Assembly (NCBI GenBank): GCA_016703625.1
Contig: JADJBP010000002.1
Span: 310,001-374,000 of the forward strand
Direction of reading: 5' to 3'
DNA from: Chitinophagaceae bacterium
Lineage (GTDB): Bacteria > Bacteroidota > Bacteroidia > Chitinophagales > Chitinophagaceae
Length of the DNA: 64,000 nucleotides
This document shows positions 51,227-59,014 of the stretch, one piece after another; within the stretch, counting starts at the first letter, position 1; each line of letters starts with the position of its first letter. The notes below the pieces were generated by a model. That model worked only from the letters and a program-made list of their open reading frames with translations. It did no database searches and was not told where the DNA came from. Position numbers and translations under genes: made by a program.

Positions 51227-52917
51227 TTATGTATTGGTGTATTTTCTTTTTCTTATAAACTGAAAAACAAGTGCAAATAAAAGAACCCCTACAACCGGAA
51301 CAAGTATATTAATGATCTGCCAGGTTGTTCTTTGAGATTCTGCTTTCTTTTTATCAAGCAAACGCAGGGTATAATCCTTAGCCTTAACTTCAGAAAGGCC
51401 TGATGTATTGACCAGGTAATCGAGGCAGTTCTGCAAAAATCCTTATTGGCAAATGCAAATTCACGCTGCGATCCAAAGGTAAAAGGGTTCATACCCATGG
51501 GGATGGCCTGGTTACCTTTAACCACCGAGTTTAAAACAATATCGCCATCAGCGACTATGATCATTTTATTATCTGCAAGGCATTGCGACATATAAACAGC
51601 GCCGATACTTTGCAGGGAATCGTTCATGGCCTGCGATAACCGGTTGGAGAAAAGCGACCGGAATTTTCCTTCGAGTAAAACGGCCACGGGAATATTTGCT
51701 TTTTAAACTTTTCATCCTCCGGGGCATTCACATTTTCCAGCACACTGATCAGTGCAGGAGTTGCAATGGACCGGGGTTGGGAGATGAACTCAGCAAAAGG
51801 TCTTTTTAATTCCTTCTGCTTCTACGGTATCAATGGAGTTTACAAAACGCCCGCTTACAAAGCCCAGGTTCTTATTAATGATATGATTTGATTTTGATTC
51901 AAGCACAGGGAAATAATTCCAGGGCAATAATTCAAACTGTCCATTGCCGTTCACATCAAAAGGTAAAAAATCACATTGCAGGTCCATCAATAAGTCTGAA
52001 TTGATCCTGGCACCATATTTAAACATCAGGTCATTCAGTTCAAGCCCGCGGTCGTAAGCCACTACTTCTCCTTTTTTACTTTGCAGGCTGTCGAGTTCAG
52101 CGTTCAGTTTATCAATGAAGAACAAAATTTTTCCCCCGTTCATTACATATTGATCAAGTTTAAGTTTTGCTTCATCCGAGAACGGCTCAGTTGGTTTAAC
52201 AACAAGCAGCACTTTAAATTCCTTTGGAATAGCTGGCTGTGTATTGGGGTTAATGGTATAGAATTGGTAATCCTCCTGCAATGTATTCCGCACCAGGTCT
52301 TCCACTGTATAACCGGTTGGTTCGCCATTGCCCACGGTATAACCAATAATTGTTTTTTCCGGCTGCATCAATTTATCTATGGCGCTGATGAAGTTAAATT
52401 CCATCATGGCTTCGGCGCTGTTGATCTCCGGGTAGGTAATGGCTTTTGTTTTACCCTGGTAAAGAATAACCGGTAACACATTCTCTTTATAATGCACGAA
52501 GGCTACCGGGTAAATGTTTTGCTGCTGTTGCCCTTCCTTGATACGGGAAGTAAGGTTGATGGGGTAAAAACCCAATGCGCCCAGGGTATCGGCCCAGGCA
52601 ATATTTGTTCCTTCCACATTTTCATCGGGGCTGATGAACCTGTACTGTATTTTTTTTCCCGCAATTTCTTTAAATTCCTGCAGCAACTCACCGGTACTGT
52701 TGGCCAGTTTTTTAAACCCGCTGGGAAATTGCCTTTTAAAAAACATCTACCTGCACCACATCATCCAGTTTCTGTAATACTTTTTTTGTGGGCTTTGATA
52801 GCGTAAATCTTTTTTCATTGGTAAAATCAATGCGGGAATGATACATGGATGCCAGCCAGTTAACGGCAACCAGCGCCACAATGGTTATTAATAACCAAAG
52901 TTTGCTTTTCCATATTT
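51227..52917 (-). CDS. gldG: GldG, gliding-motility ABC transporter-associated protein, several frameshifts
   Basis: GldG is an ABC-type uptake/auxiliary subunit that works with GldF (and GldA) in gliding. The N-terminal TM anchor reads SKLWLLITIVALVAVNWLAS near 52905-52845, then RIDFTNEKRFTLSKPTKKVL. The central part contains FPSGFKKLANSTGELLQEF, GALGFYPINLTSR, KIIGYT-like strands and MNGGKILFFIDKLNAELDSL. The C-terminal pieces hold VAVLLEGKFRSLFSNRL and a final TM helix (IINILVPVVGVLLFALVFQF). Breaks are near 52905, 52740, 51795, 51690 and 51430. The exact start (about 52917) is uncertain because the first break lies in its first codons. Directly downstream of gldF. Confidence 0.85.
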
Positions 52918-52933
52918 TATGTAGAGACCCATT

Positions 52934-53653
52934 TTATTTTTTATGGAGATTTTTAATGGTGACCAATAAGAAAACAAAAATTACACTGGTAAAATAAACC
53001 AGGTCCCTGCTGTCGAGTACACCGCGGCTCAGGCTTCGGTAGTGAAAGTCGATACCCAGCATTTCAACATAATAATCAGCCCCGCCGGCAAAAAACGGCA
53101 GTTGGCTCAGAGCATTAAATCCAAAATATAAGATCAAACAGCTGAATGTGCTGATCAAAAAAGCAACAACTGCATTATTGGTAAACCCGCTGCAACATAA
53201 TCCTATGGCAGCAAAAACCGCGGCCAATAAAAACAGCCCGATATAACTTCCCAATATGCCGCCACCGTCAATACCGCCCTGGGCGCTTAATGAACGGATG
53301 GTGATCACATACATGATGGTAGGAATGATGGCCAGCAGCAAAACGACGAGGATGGACAGGTATTTACCCAAAACGATCTGACCGGAAGACAATGGTTTTG
53401 TTTTCAGGATCTCGAAGGTGCCTGCTTTAAATTCATCTGAAAGCGAACGCATCGTAATTGCCGGTACCAAAAACATGAAAACCCAGGGAGCCAGCTCAAA
53501 AAATTTTTCCAGGGAGGCATAACCGAAATCAAAGACATTATCGTTCAGCATGAACAGGAATATAGCATTGATCAATAAAAAAATGACAATGGCGATATAA
53601 CCTGTAAGATTGCTGAAAAACTGGTTGAGTTCTTTTTTACAAATGCTCCACAT
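52934..53653 (-). CDS. gldF: GldF, gliding-motility ABC transporter permease
   Basis: Permease subunit of the Gld ABC transporter. 239 residues with six TM helices; start MWSICKKELNQFFSNLTGYI, then FELAPWVFMFLVPAITMRSL and the permease motif DEFKAGTFEILKTKPLSSGQ. It ends LLVTIKNLHKK. Intact frame. First gene of a minus-strand series gldF-gldG-terC-murF/alr. GldA (the ATPase) is not in the window. Confidence 0.92.
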   Translation of the reverse strand: MWSICKKELNQFFSNLTGYIAIVIFLLINAIFLFMLNDNVFDFGYASLEKFFELAPWVFMFLVPAITMRSLSDEFKAGTFEILKTKPLSSGQIVLGKYLSILVVLLLAIIPTIMYVITIRSLSAQGGIDGGGILGSYIGLFLLAAVFAAIGLCCSGFTNNAVVAFLISTFSCLILYFGFNALSQLPFFAGGADYYVEMLGIDFHYRSLSRGVLDSRDLVYFTSVIFVFLLVTIKNLHKK

Positions 53654-54038
53654 GAATTTTAAAATTGCTGCAATTTACTGTATAACCCGTTAACATGAAC
53701 CTAATAGTACTATTTACAATAATATAGCCTGGTGCAGCATTTCATAAAATATCCTTGTCTTATGTTTAACTGATTTAAAGCAATAATTATTTTACATGCA
53801 ACAAAAATCCCCATAACCCGGGATTATGAACCTCAAATAACCAAACAGGAAAACTGTTATTTACCAATACCAAGTGCATACCCCTGACCGAAAAGGCAGG
53901 GGTTTTTTATGCCAATCCGGGCCGGGATCCAGGCATATTATTATGGCAGGTCTGATGATTTTTTATCCACATCCATCCTGAATTGATAAAGTAATCTTAT
54001 TTTAATATTTCATTGTTAACAAAACCATATACCGTTTT
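53654..54038. other. Long divergent intergenic region
   Basis: 385 bp between gldF and the M43 protease gene, which point away from each other. No convincing coding frame. It is AT-rich and contains one strong hairpin (53877-53911) and a smaller AACAG/CTGTT stem near 53844-53858. It may hold promoters for both genes and possibly a small RNA ending at the hairpin. Confidence 0.5.
53877..53911 (+). terminator. Orphan rho-independent terminator
   Basis: CCCCTG pairs with CAGGGG, followed by six T, with outer GCATA/TATGC pairing. It faces the plus strand but no gene precedes it on that strand within the region, so it could end a short non-coding RNA that starts around 53780-53810. Confidence 0.6.
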
Positions 54039-55022
54039 ATGAAAAAATCTATTTTTGCCATTGCAGGATGTATCTTTTTTGCATGGAGCTGTACAAAACA
54101 AACTGAGACCATTCCTGATGAAAGGATCGATGATCCTGCTCTTGAAACACCGGTTGCAGGCAACCGCTGTGCAGCAGAAGAAGTACTGGCACAGCAGTTA
54201 TTGGCTGATCCCGGACTTGCCGCCCGTATGCAGGCCATAGAAGATGTGACAGCACGCTATGTAAAAAATCCGGGTAATTATTTTATTTCAAATGGCAATG
54301 TTGTCATTCCGGTTGTAGTAAATGTGTTGTACAAAACTGCCGCACAGAATATTTCCCAGGCTCAAATACAATCACAGATCGATGTGTTGAATGCTGATTT
54401 TTCGGCTGCCAATGCAGATTACAATAATACACCATCGTATTTTCAGCCTGTTCGTTCCGGCGACCTGAAGATCAGGTTTGTACTGGACCAGGTGATCCGA
54501 AAATCGACTACCAAAACGAGCTGGAGAACGGATGATGCCATGAAGAAAAGCAATAAAGGCGGTATCAATCCAACCAGCCCTTCCAGTAAATTAAACCTTT
54601 GGGTTTGTAATTTAAGTGGTGGTATCCTTGGCTATGCACAGTTCCCGGGAGGTAACCTGGCTACTGACGGGGTTGTATGTGATGATAATGCTACCGGCAA
54701 AACCGGTACTGCAGCAGCGCCATATGGATTGGGCCGCACTGCAACGCACGAGATCGGGCATTGGCTGAACCTGCGCCATATCTGGGGTGATGCAACCTGC
54801 GGTAATGATTTTGTAAGTGATACCCCGCTGCATCAATCTTCAAATGGCGGTTGCCCGGCTTTTCCAAAATACGGAAGCTGTTCAGCCAGCATTCCTATGC
54901 AGACCATGAATTATATGGATTACACTTATGATGCCTGTATGTATATGTTCTCACTCGGACAGGGTACACGCATGAATGCTACTTTCCTGGCAGGCGGAGG
55001 AAGAACCGGCTTTGCACAATAA
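54039..55022 (+). CDS. M43-family zinc metalloprotease (pappalysin-like) lipoprotein
   Basis: 327 residues. MKKSIFAIAGCIFFAW leads to a lipobox ending SC, then TKQTE. The catalytic domain has the zinc motif HEIGHWLNLRHIWGD (three His and the base Glu) near residues 238-252, a Cys in the following loop (DATCGNDF) and the Met-turn NYMDYTYD near the C-terminus, as in pappalysin/cytophagalysin proteases. It ends MNATFLAGGGRTGFAQ without a T9SS domain, so it is probably a cell-anchored protease. Intact frame; a terminator follows. Confidence 0.9.
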   Translation: MKKSIFAIAGCIFFAWSCTKQTETIPDERIDDPALETPVAGNRCAAEEVLAQQLLADPGLAARMQAIEDVTARYVKNPGNYFISNGNVVIPVVVNVLYKTAAQNISQAQIQSQIDVLNADFSAANADYNNTPSYFQPVRSGDLKIRFVLDQVIRKSTTKTSWRTDDAMKKSNKGGINPTSPSSKLNLWVCNLSGGILGYAQFPGGNLATDGVVCDDNATGKTGTAAAPYGLGRTATHEIGHWLNLRHIWGDATCGNDFVSDTPLHQSSNGGCPAFPKYGSCSASIPMQTMNYMDYTYDACMYMFSLGQGTRMNATFLAGGGRTGFAQ

Positions 55023-55040
55023 CTTTTATAGATTGATAAA

Positions 55041-55071
55041 AAAAAGCGGAGAAAATTTCTCCGCTTTTTTT
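55041..55071 (+). terminator. Terminator after the M43 protease
   Basis: AAAAAGCGGAGAAA pairs with TTTCTCCGCTTTTT, with the T-run continuing. Confidence 0.88.
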
Positions 55072-55112
55072 ATGGAGAAGGAATGAATTGGCATCAAGGC
55101 TAAAACATAATT

Positions 55113-55433
55113 ATGAAAAAAATACTGCTGCTGCTTTTTGTGTGTTCAGTTTCATCACATATAATGGCGCAAAAAACAAAACCAGAAAAGGCTGTAACGC
55201 CTCCGCAACCGGAATTATCAATTAATGACATCGCTGTGCCGCCACCACCGCCTGCACCGCCACCACCACCACCTCCTCCTCCTCCTCCGCCTTCACTTCC
55301 CGAGCCACCTGCACCGCCGCCTGTACCTGCATTACCACCAATAGCAGCTATACCATCGGTACCACCAGACCCACCTTTACCCCCGCTGCCGCCACCACCC
55401 CCCTGTAATCAGGGAAAATTAAAATTTATATAA
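55113..55433 (+). CDS. Small secreted polyproline protein
   Basis: 106 residues: signal peptide MKKILLLLFVCSVSSHIMAQ, a charged linker, then a stretch from about residue 43 to 98 that is roughly 70 percent proline, with runs of up to twelve Pro broken by Ala, Leu, Ser or Glu, and a short tail PCNQGKLKFI. No family recognised. A polyproline-II rod in the periplasm or at the surface is likely. It needs EF-P for translation. It is bounded by strong terminators on both sides, so it is its own transcription unit. A frame error truncating a longer protein cannot be excluded. Confidence 0.65.
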   Translation: MKKILLLLFVCSVSSHIMAQKTKPEKAVTPPQPELSINDIAVPPPPPAPPPPPPPPPPPPSLPEPPAPPPVPALPPIAAIPSVPPDPPLPPLPPPPPCNQGKLKFI

Positions 55434-55464
55434 AAAATGCCTCCTGAAGTTCAGGAGGCATTTA
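55433..55464. terminator. Bidirectional terminator between the polyproline gene and iscA
   Basis: AAATGCCTCCTGAA pairs with TTCAGGAGGCATTT with almost no loop. It serves the plus-strand polyproline gene and the minus-strand isc operon. Confidence 0.85.
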
Positions 55465-55483
55465 CATATTTATAGAATTTATT

Positions 55484-55915
55484 TTAAACCGCAAAACTTT
55501 CACCACAACCACAACTGCGGCTGGCATTGGGATTGTTGAAATAAAACCCTTTGCCGTTCAGCCCGTCGCTGAATTCCAGTTCTGTATTTACGAGGTATAA
55601 AAAACTCTTCAGGTCGCAAACGATCTTTATCCCCTTATCTTCAAATACCTGGTCCATTGGTTTCACTTCATTATCAAAATCCATCTTATAACTGAGACCG
55701 CTGCAACCGCCGCCAACTACACCAACCCTTAAAAAATGGGTACTATCCCCTGCCACGCCGGCTTCTTCCATCAGTTGCAAAACTTTGGCTTTGGCTTTGT
55801 CAGAAATAAAAATAGAATTCTCAGCACCCACCATACCCCCCCCGCCCCCTGAAGGGGGAGCTTTGGTCTCTGCAGTTGCAGAGTTATCAATAATATTTGA
55901 GGCCTGGCTGTTCAT
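55484..55915 (-). CDS. Iron-sulfur cluster assembly accessory protein (IscA/ErpA type)
   Basis: A-type carrier that delivers Fe-S clusters. The HesB-like domain begins near residue 35 (IFISDKAKAKVLQLMEEAG) and has the three ligand cysteines: one in VGGGCSGLSYKM and two in SRSCGCGESF. Instead of starting at this domain it has a 34-residue N-terminal extension with a glycine-rich stretch (APPSGGGGGMVG) encoded by a GC-rich palindrome that looks inserted. Third gene of the minus-strand iscS-iscU-iscA series. Confidence 0.93.
   Translation of the reverse strand: MNSQASNIIDNSATAETKAPPSGGGGGMVGAENSIFISDKAKAKVLQLMEEAGVAGDSTHFLRVGVVGGGCSGLSYKMDFDNEVKPMDQVFEDKGIKIVCDLKSFLYLVNTELEFSDGLNGKGFYFNNPNASRSCGCGESFAV
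55838..55866. repeat. GC-rich palindrome inside the iscA-type gene
   Basis: GCCCCCT-GAAG-GGGGAGC preceded by eight C. It encodes the SGGGGG stretch on the minus strand and resembles a dispersed CCCCCTGAAGGGGG repeat. Confidence 0.55.
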
Positions 55916-55948
55916 TTACTTAAAAACTCTTAAATTAATTACGCTTAA

Positions 55949-55994
55949 ATTCCCCCTTCCCTTCGACTATCGCCCAGGAGTGGCGGAGGGGGTG
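55949..55994. repeat. GC-rich imperfect inverted repeat in the iscU-iscA spacer
   Basis: TTCCCCCTTCCC...GGCGGAGGGGGTGCC makes up most of the 84-bp spacer. It is different in sequence from the AT-rich heptamer hairpin in the iscS-iscU spacer. Confidence 0.5.
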
Positions 55995-55999
55995 CCGTT

Positions 56000-56419
56000 T
56001 TAATGCACCACGCTCTCTTCAAACTTCAATGCTTCCATACCATTCTTAACACGGTAGTCGTTGATAGCTGCCTTGATGGCATCTTCGGCCAAAACACTGC
56101 AATGTATTTTTACTGGTGGAAGGTTCAATTCTTCCACGATGTCCATATTGTCAATTTTCAGTGCATCATCAACACTTTTTCCTTTCAGCCACTCGGTAGC
56201 CAGTGAAGAAGAAGCAATGGCAGAGCCGCATCCAAAGGTTTTGAATTTGGCGTCTGTGATCATTCCTGTAGCATCATCCACTTCTATCTGCAGCCGCATA
56301 ACATCGCCGCATTCCGGTGCACCTACCAGGCCGGTGCCTACATTTTTTGCACTTTTATCCAATGTACCCACGTTCTTTGGGTTTTGGTAGTGATCGATTA
56401 CTTTTTCTGAATATGCCAT
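56000..56419 (-). CDS. iscU: Fe-S cluster assembly scaffold IscU
   Basis: Scaffold on which Fe-S clusters form with sulfur from IscS. Ligands seen: Cys in GAPECGDVMRLQIEV (ECGD motif), Cys in FKTFGCGSAIASSSL, and the LPPVKIHCSVLAEDAI segment with the LPPVK chaperone motif and third Cys. 139 residues, intact frame. Hsc chaperones and ferredoxin are not in the window. Confidence 0.96.
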   Translation of the reverse strand: MAYSEKVIDHYQNPKNVGTLDKSAKNVGTGLVGAPECGDVMRLQIEVDDATGMITDAKFKTFGCGSAIASSSLATEWLKGKSVDDALKIDNMDIVEELNLPPVKIHCSVLAEDAIKAAINDYRVKNGMEALKFEESVVH

Positions 56420-56430
56420 GATATTTTTTT

Positions 56431-56509
56431 AGATTTTTGATTGTAGATTTTAGATTTATCAAAGTTGATTGTAAATCTGCAATCGCAAATCTACAATCTG
56501 AAATTTTAG
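56431..56509. repeat. Inverted heptamer hairpin D in the iscS-iscU spacer
   Basis: Left arm 56431-56458 has four units such as AGATTTT and TGATTGT. Right arm 56467-56509 has inverted units such as AATCTAC and AATCTGC. The best paired block is GATTGTAGATT with AATCTACAATC. It fills nearly the whole 86-bp spacer and ends within the iscS stop codon. Confidence 0.8.
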
Positions 56510-57723
56510 TGTGCTGCCCACTCAATGGTACTCAGATCGATACCCTCTTTATACATTTCCCAAAGCGGGCTCATTTCCCTTAATTTCAAAACCGTTTCAC
56601 TTATTGCCTTGATGGTATATTCGATCTGTTCATCGGTAGTAAACCTGCCCAGTCCAAAACGAAGCGAAGAGTGTGCCAGGTCATCGCCAAGGCCAAGTGC
56701 TTTTAATACATAGCTTGGTTCCAGTGAAGCAGACGTACAGGCCGATCCGCTGCTTAAGGCAATATTTTTATTAAAGCCCATCAGCAAACCTTCTCCCTCA
56801 ACATGTTTAAAAGATATATTGGCTACATGCGGCAGGCGGTGTTCGCGGCTGCCATTCACATAGGCTTCTTCCAGTTTTAATAATTCGGTTTCCAGGTGAT
56901 CACGCATTTTGCTGATGCGTTTGGTATCTTCTTCCATATCAAGCATACATAATTCGCAGGCCTTACCAAAACCAACAATGCCGGGTACATTTAAAGTGCC
57001 ACTGCGCATACCGCGTTCGTGGCCACCGCCATCCATTTGAGCGGTTACTTTTACCCTTGGATTTTTACGGCGTACATATAAAGCGCCAACACCTTTGGGA
57101 CCATACATTTTATGTGCAGTAAAGGCCATCAGGTCAATGCCGTCTTTGTTTACATCAACAGGTATCTTACCAACTGCCTGTGTTCCATCCGTAAATAACA
57201 GAACCCCGTGTTTACGGGCAATAGCGCTTATTTCTTTCATAGGCATCACCACACCAATCTCGTTGTTGGCATACATGATGGCAATTAAAATGGTAGTTGG
57301 TTTAATGGCTGCTTCCAGTTCTTTAAGATCGATAAGTCCTTCGGAATTAACCTGCAGGTATGTGACATCCCCACCAATTTTTTCAATGTGCTTGCAGGTA
57401 TCTAAAACAGCTTTATGTTCGGTAGTGGCTGTGATGATATGATTTCCCTTGCTGGCATACATTTCATACACTCCTTTTATACCCAGGTTATCGCCCTCGG
57501 TTGCACCTGATGTAAAAATGATCTCTTTGGGATCGGCGCCGATCAGTTTGGCCACCTGTTCACGGGCATAATCAACTGCTTCTTCAGCCTCCCAGCCAAA
57601 AGGGTGGTTCCGGCTTGCAGCGTTTCCATAATGTTCTAAAAAATATGGGGTCATGGCTTCCAATACCCTTGGATCCATGGGAGTGGTTGCATTATTATCT
57701 AAGTAAATGGGCAATTTCAACAT
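56506..57723 (-). CDS. iscS: Cysteine desulfurase IscS
   Basis: PLP enzyme that supplies sulfur for Fe-S clusters and tRNA thiolation. 405 residues. The N-terminus is MLKLPIYLDNNATTPMDPRV. Seen are TSGATEGDNLGIKGV, the PLP-binding Lys in MAFTAHKMYGPKGVGALY and the catalytic loop Cys in ALSSGSACTSASLEPSYVL. Family-typical REHRLPHVANISF. Intact frame. First gene of the operon, with a TAAATTTG promoter element 34 nt upstream of its start. Confidence 0.96.
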   Translation of the reverse strand: MLKLPIYLDNNATTPMDPRVLEAMTPYFLEHYGNAASRNHPFGWEAEEAVDYAREQVAKLIGADPKEIIFTSGATEGDNLGIKGVYEMYASKGNHIITATTEHKAVLDTCKHIEKIGGDVTYLQVNSEGLIDLKELEAAIKPTTILIAIMYANNEIGVVMPMKEISAIARKHGVLLFTDGTQAVGKIPVDVNKDGIDLMAFTAHKMYGPKGVGALYVRRKNPRVKVTAQMDGGGHERGMRSGTLNVPGIVGFGKACELCMLDMEEDTKRISKMRDHLETELLKLEEAYVNGSREHRLPHVANISFKHVEGEGLLMGFNKNIALSSGSACTSASLEPSYVLKALGLGDDLAHSSLRFGLGRFTTDEQIEYTIKAISETVLKLREMSPLWEMYKEGIDLSTIEWAAH

Positions 57724-57757
57724 AAAATCAATCTGTTTAGTTTCTGTTCTAATAACG

Positions 57758-57765
57758 CAAATTTA
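57758..57765 (-). promoter_or_regulatory. Putative isc operon promoter
   Basis: TAAATTTG on the minus strand, an exact TAnnTTTG match, 34 nt before the iscS ATG. No correctly spaced TTG was seen upstream, and no obvious IscR-type palindrome. Confidence 0.45.
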
Positions 57766-57855
57766 CTGTAAAAGGTTCTATTTTAGCGCTTCAATAATTG
57801 GTTTAACAAGCATTTTACCGATTTCGTAAACTGTACAATATTTAACCATACCATC

Positions 57856-58254
57856 ATGCAAAAAGTAGAACATATCGGTATTGCTGTAAGGGAATTGGCA
57901 CTATCCATCCCGCTTTTTGAGAAATTGCTGAATACAGCCTGTTACAAAACAGAATTTGTTGAAAGGGAAAAGGTAAATACGGCCTTCTTTCAAAAAGGCG
58001 AAACAAAGATCGAACTCCTGGAAAGTACCGACCCGGATGGTGTAATTGCCAGGTTTATTGAACGTAAGGGTGAAGGCCTGCACCATATTGCATTTGACGT
58101 TACCGATATTTTATCTGAAATGAAACGGCTGCAGGCCGAGGGCTTTGTGTTACTGAATGAAGAACCCAAGCCGGGAGCTGACAACAAAATGGTTTGTTTT
58201 TTGCATCCCAAAGGAACCAATGGTGTTTTGATTGAGTTGTGCCAGTCTATATAA
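57856..58254 (+). CDS. mce: Methylmalonyl-CoA epimerase
   Basis: VOC-fold metalloenzyme that interconverts (R)- and (S)-methylmalonyl-CoA in propionate metabolism. 132 residues. Metal ligands in VEHIGIAVRELALSI (His), IELLESTDPDGVIARF, GLHHIAFDVTD (His) and a C-terminal Glu in NGVLIELCQ. Intact frame, single gene. The mutase subunits are not in the window. Confidence 0.92.
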   Translation: MQKVEHIGIAVRELALSIPLFEKLLNTACYKTEFVEREKVNTAFFQKGETKIELLESTDPDGVIARFIERKGEGLHHIAFDVTDILSEMKRLQAEGFVLLNEEPKPGADNKMVCFLHPKGTNGVLIELCQSI

Positions 58255-58304
58255 ACACCTCATCCTCGTCTCTGAAGGGGACGCATTGGTCATGAGTCTT
58301 TGAC

Positions 58305-58942
58305 TCAATTCAAAAACGGATTATACTTTTTCTCCTCCCCGATCGTAGTTTCCGGGCCATGCCCGCTGTAAACAACCGTTTCTTCCGGCAACACAAACAG
58401 CTTTTCCCTTATGTTTTTTAATAAAGTTTGATGATTGCCACCCGGCAGATCGGTGCGGCCAATGCTACGGTTAAACAGCACATCGCCGCTGATGATAAAA
58501 TGCTGTTTGGCACAATAAAAACAGATATGTCCGGGCGAGTGGCCGGGGGCTTCAATCACAGCCAGTTCATCATTGCCAAGCTTAACCACATCAGCTTCTT
58601 TTAAAAAATGATAATCACCGGCATAATTATCAAATGGCATATTGTACATCAGTCCCGAGGTGGGTGCATAATCCAGCAGCATTTTCTCTTTTTCATGTAA
58701 ATGCAGGGTAAGCCCATAGGTTTCGGCTACGAATTTATTGCCAAAAACATGATCCAGGTGGCAATGGGTATTAAGCAGCATCCGTGGTGTTAATTTGCTC
58801 TGTGTAATAAAGGCTTTCAGTTCATCATGTTCACCGGGAAATAGCACCCGGGATCAATGATGATACAATCATTAAACTCATTATACAGTAAATACGTATT
58901 TTCCTGTATCGGGCTGAAAACAAAGGATTTAATTTTTAACAT
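58305..58942 (-). CDS. MBL-fold metallo-hydrolase (glyoxalase II-like), one frameshift
   Basis: About 212 residues. The metal-binding motif NTHCHLDHVFG (HxHxDH), further ligands in EAPGHSPGHICFY and ISGDVLFNRSIGRTDLPGG, and YSGHGPETTIGEEKKYNPFL at the end, typical for the YcbL/glyoxalase-II-like group that hydrolyses thioesters such as S-lactoylglutathione or bacillithiol conjugates. The start MLKIKSFVFSPIQENTYLLY at 58942 is joined across a break near 58840-58847 (DPGCYFPGEHDEL). The convergent mce gene ends 50 bp away. Confidence 0.88.
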
Positions 58943-59014
58943 AGGGGAAAGAAATTGTTTTTTAATGATTAACCCGAATAAAGTAATTTTATTACTCAAT
59001 ATCAACTTTAACGT

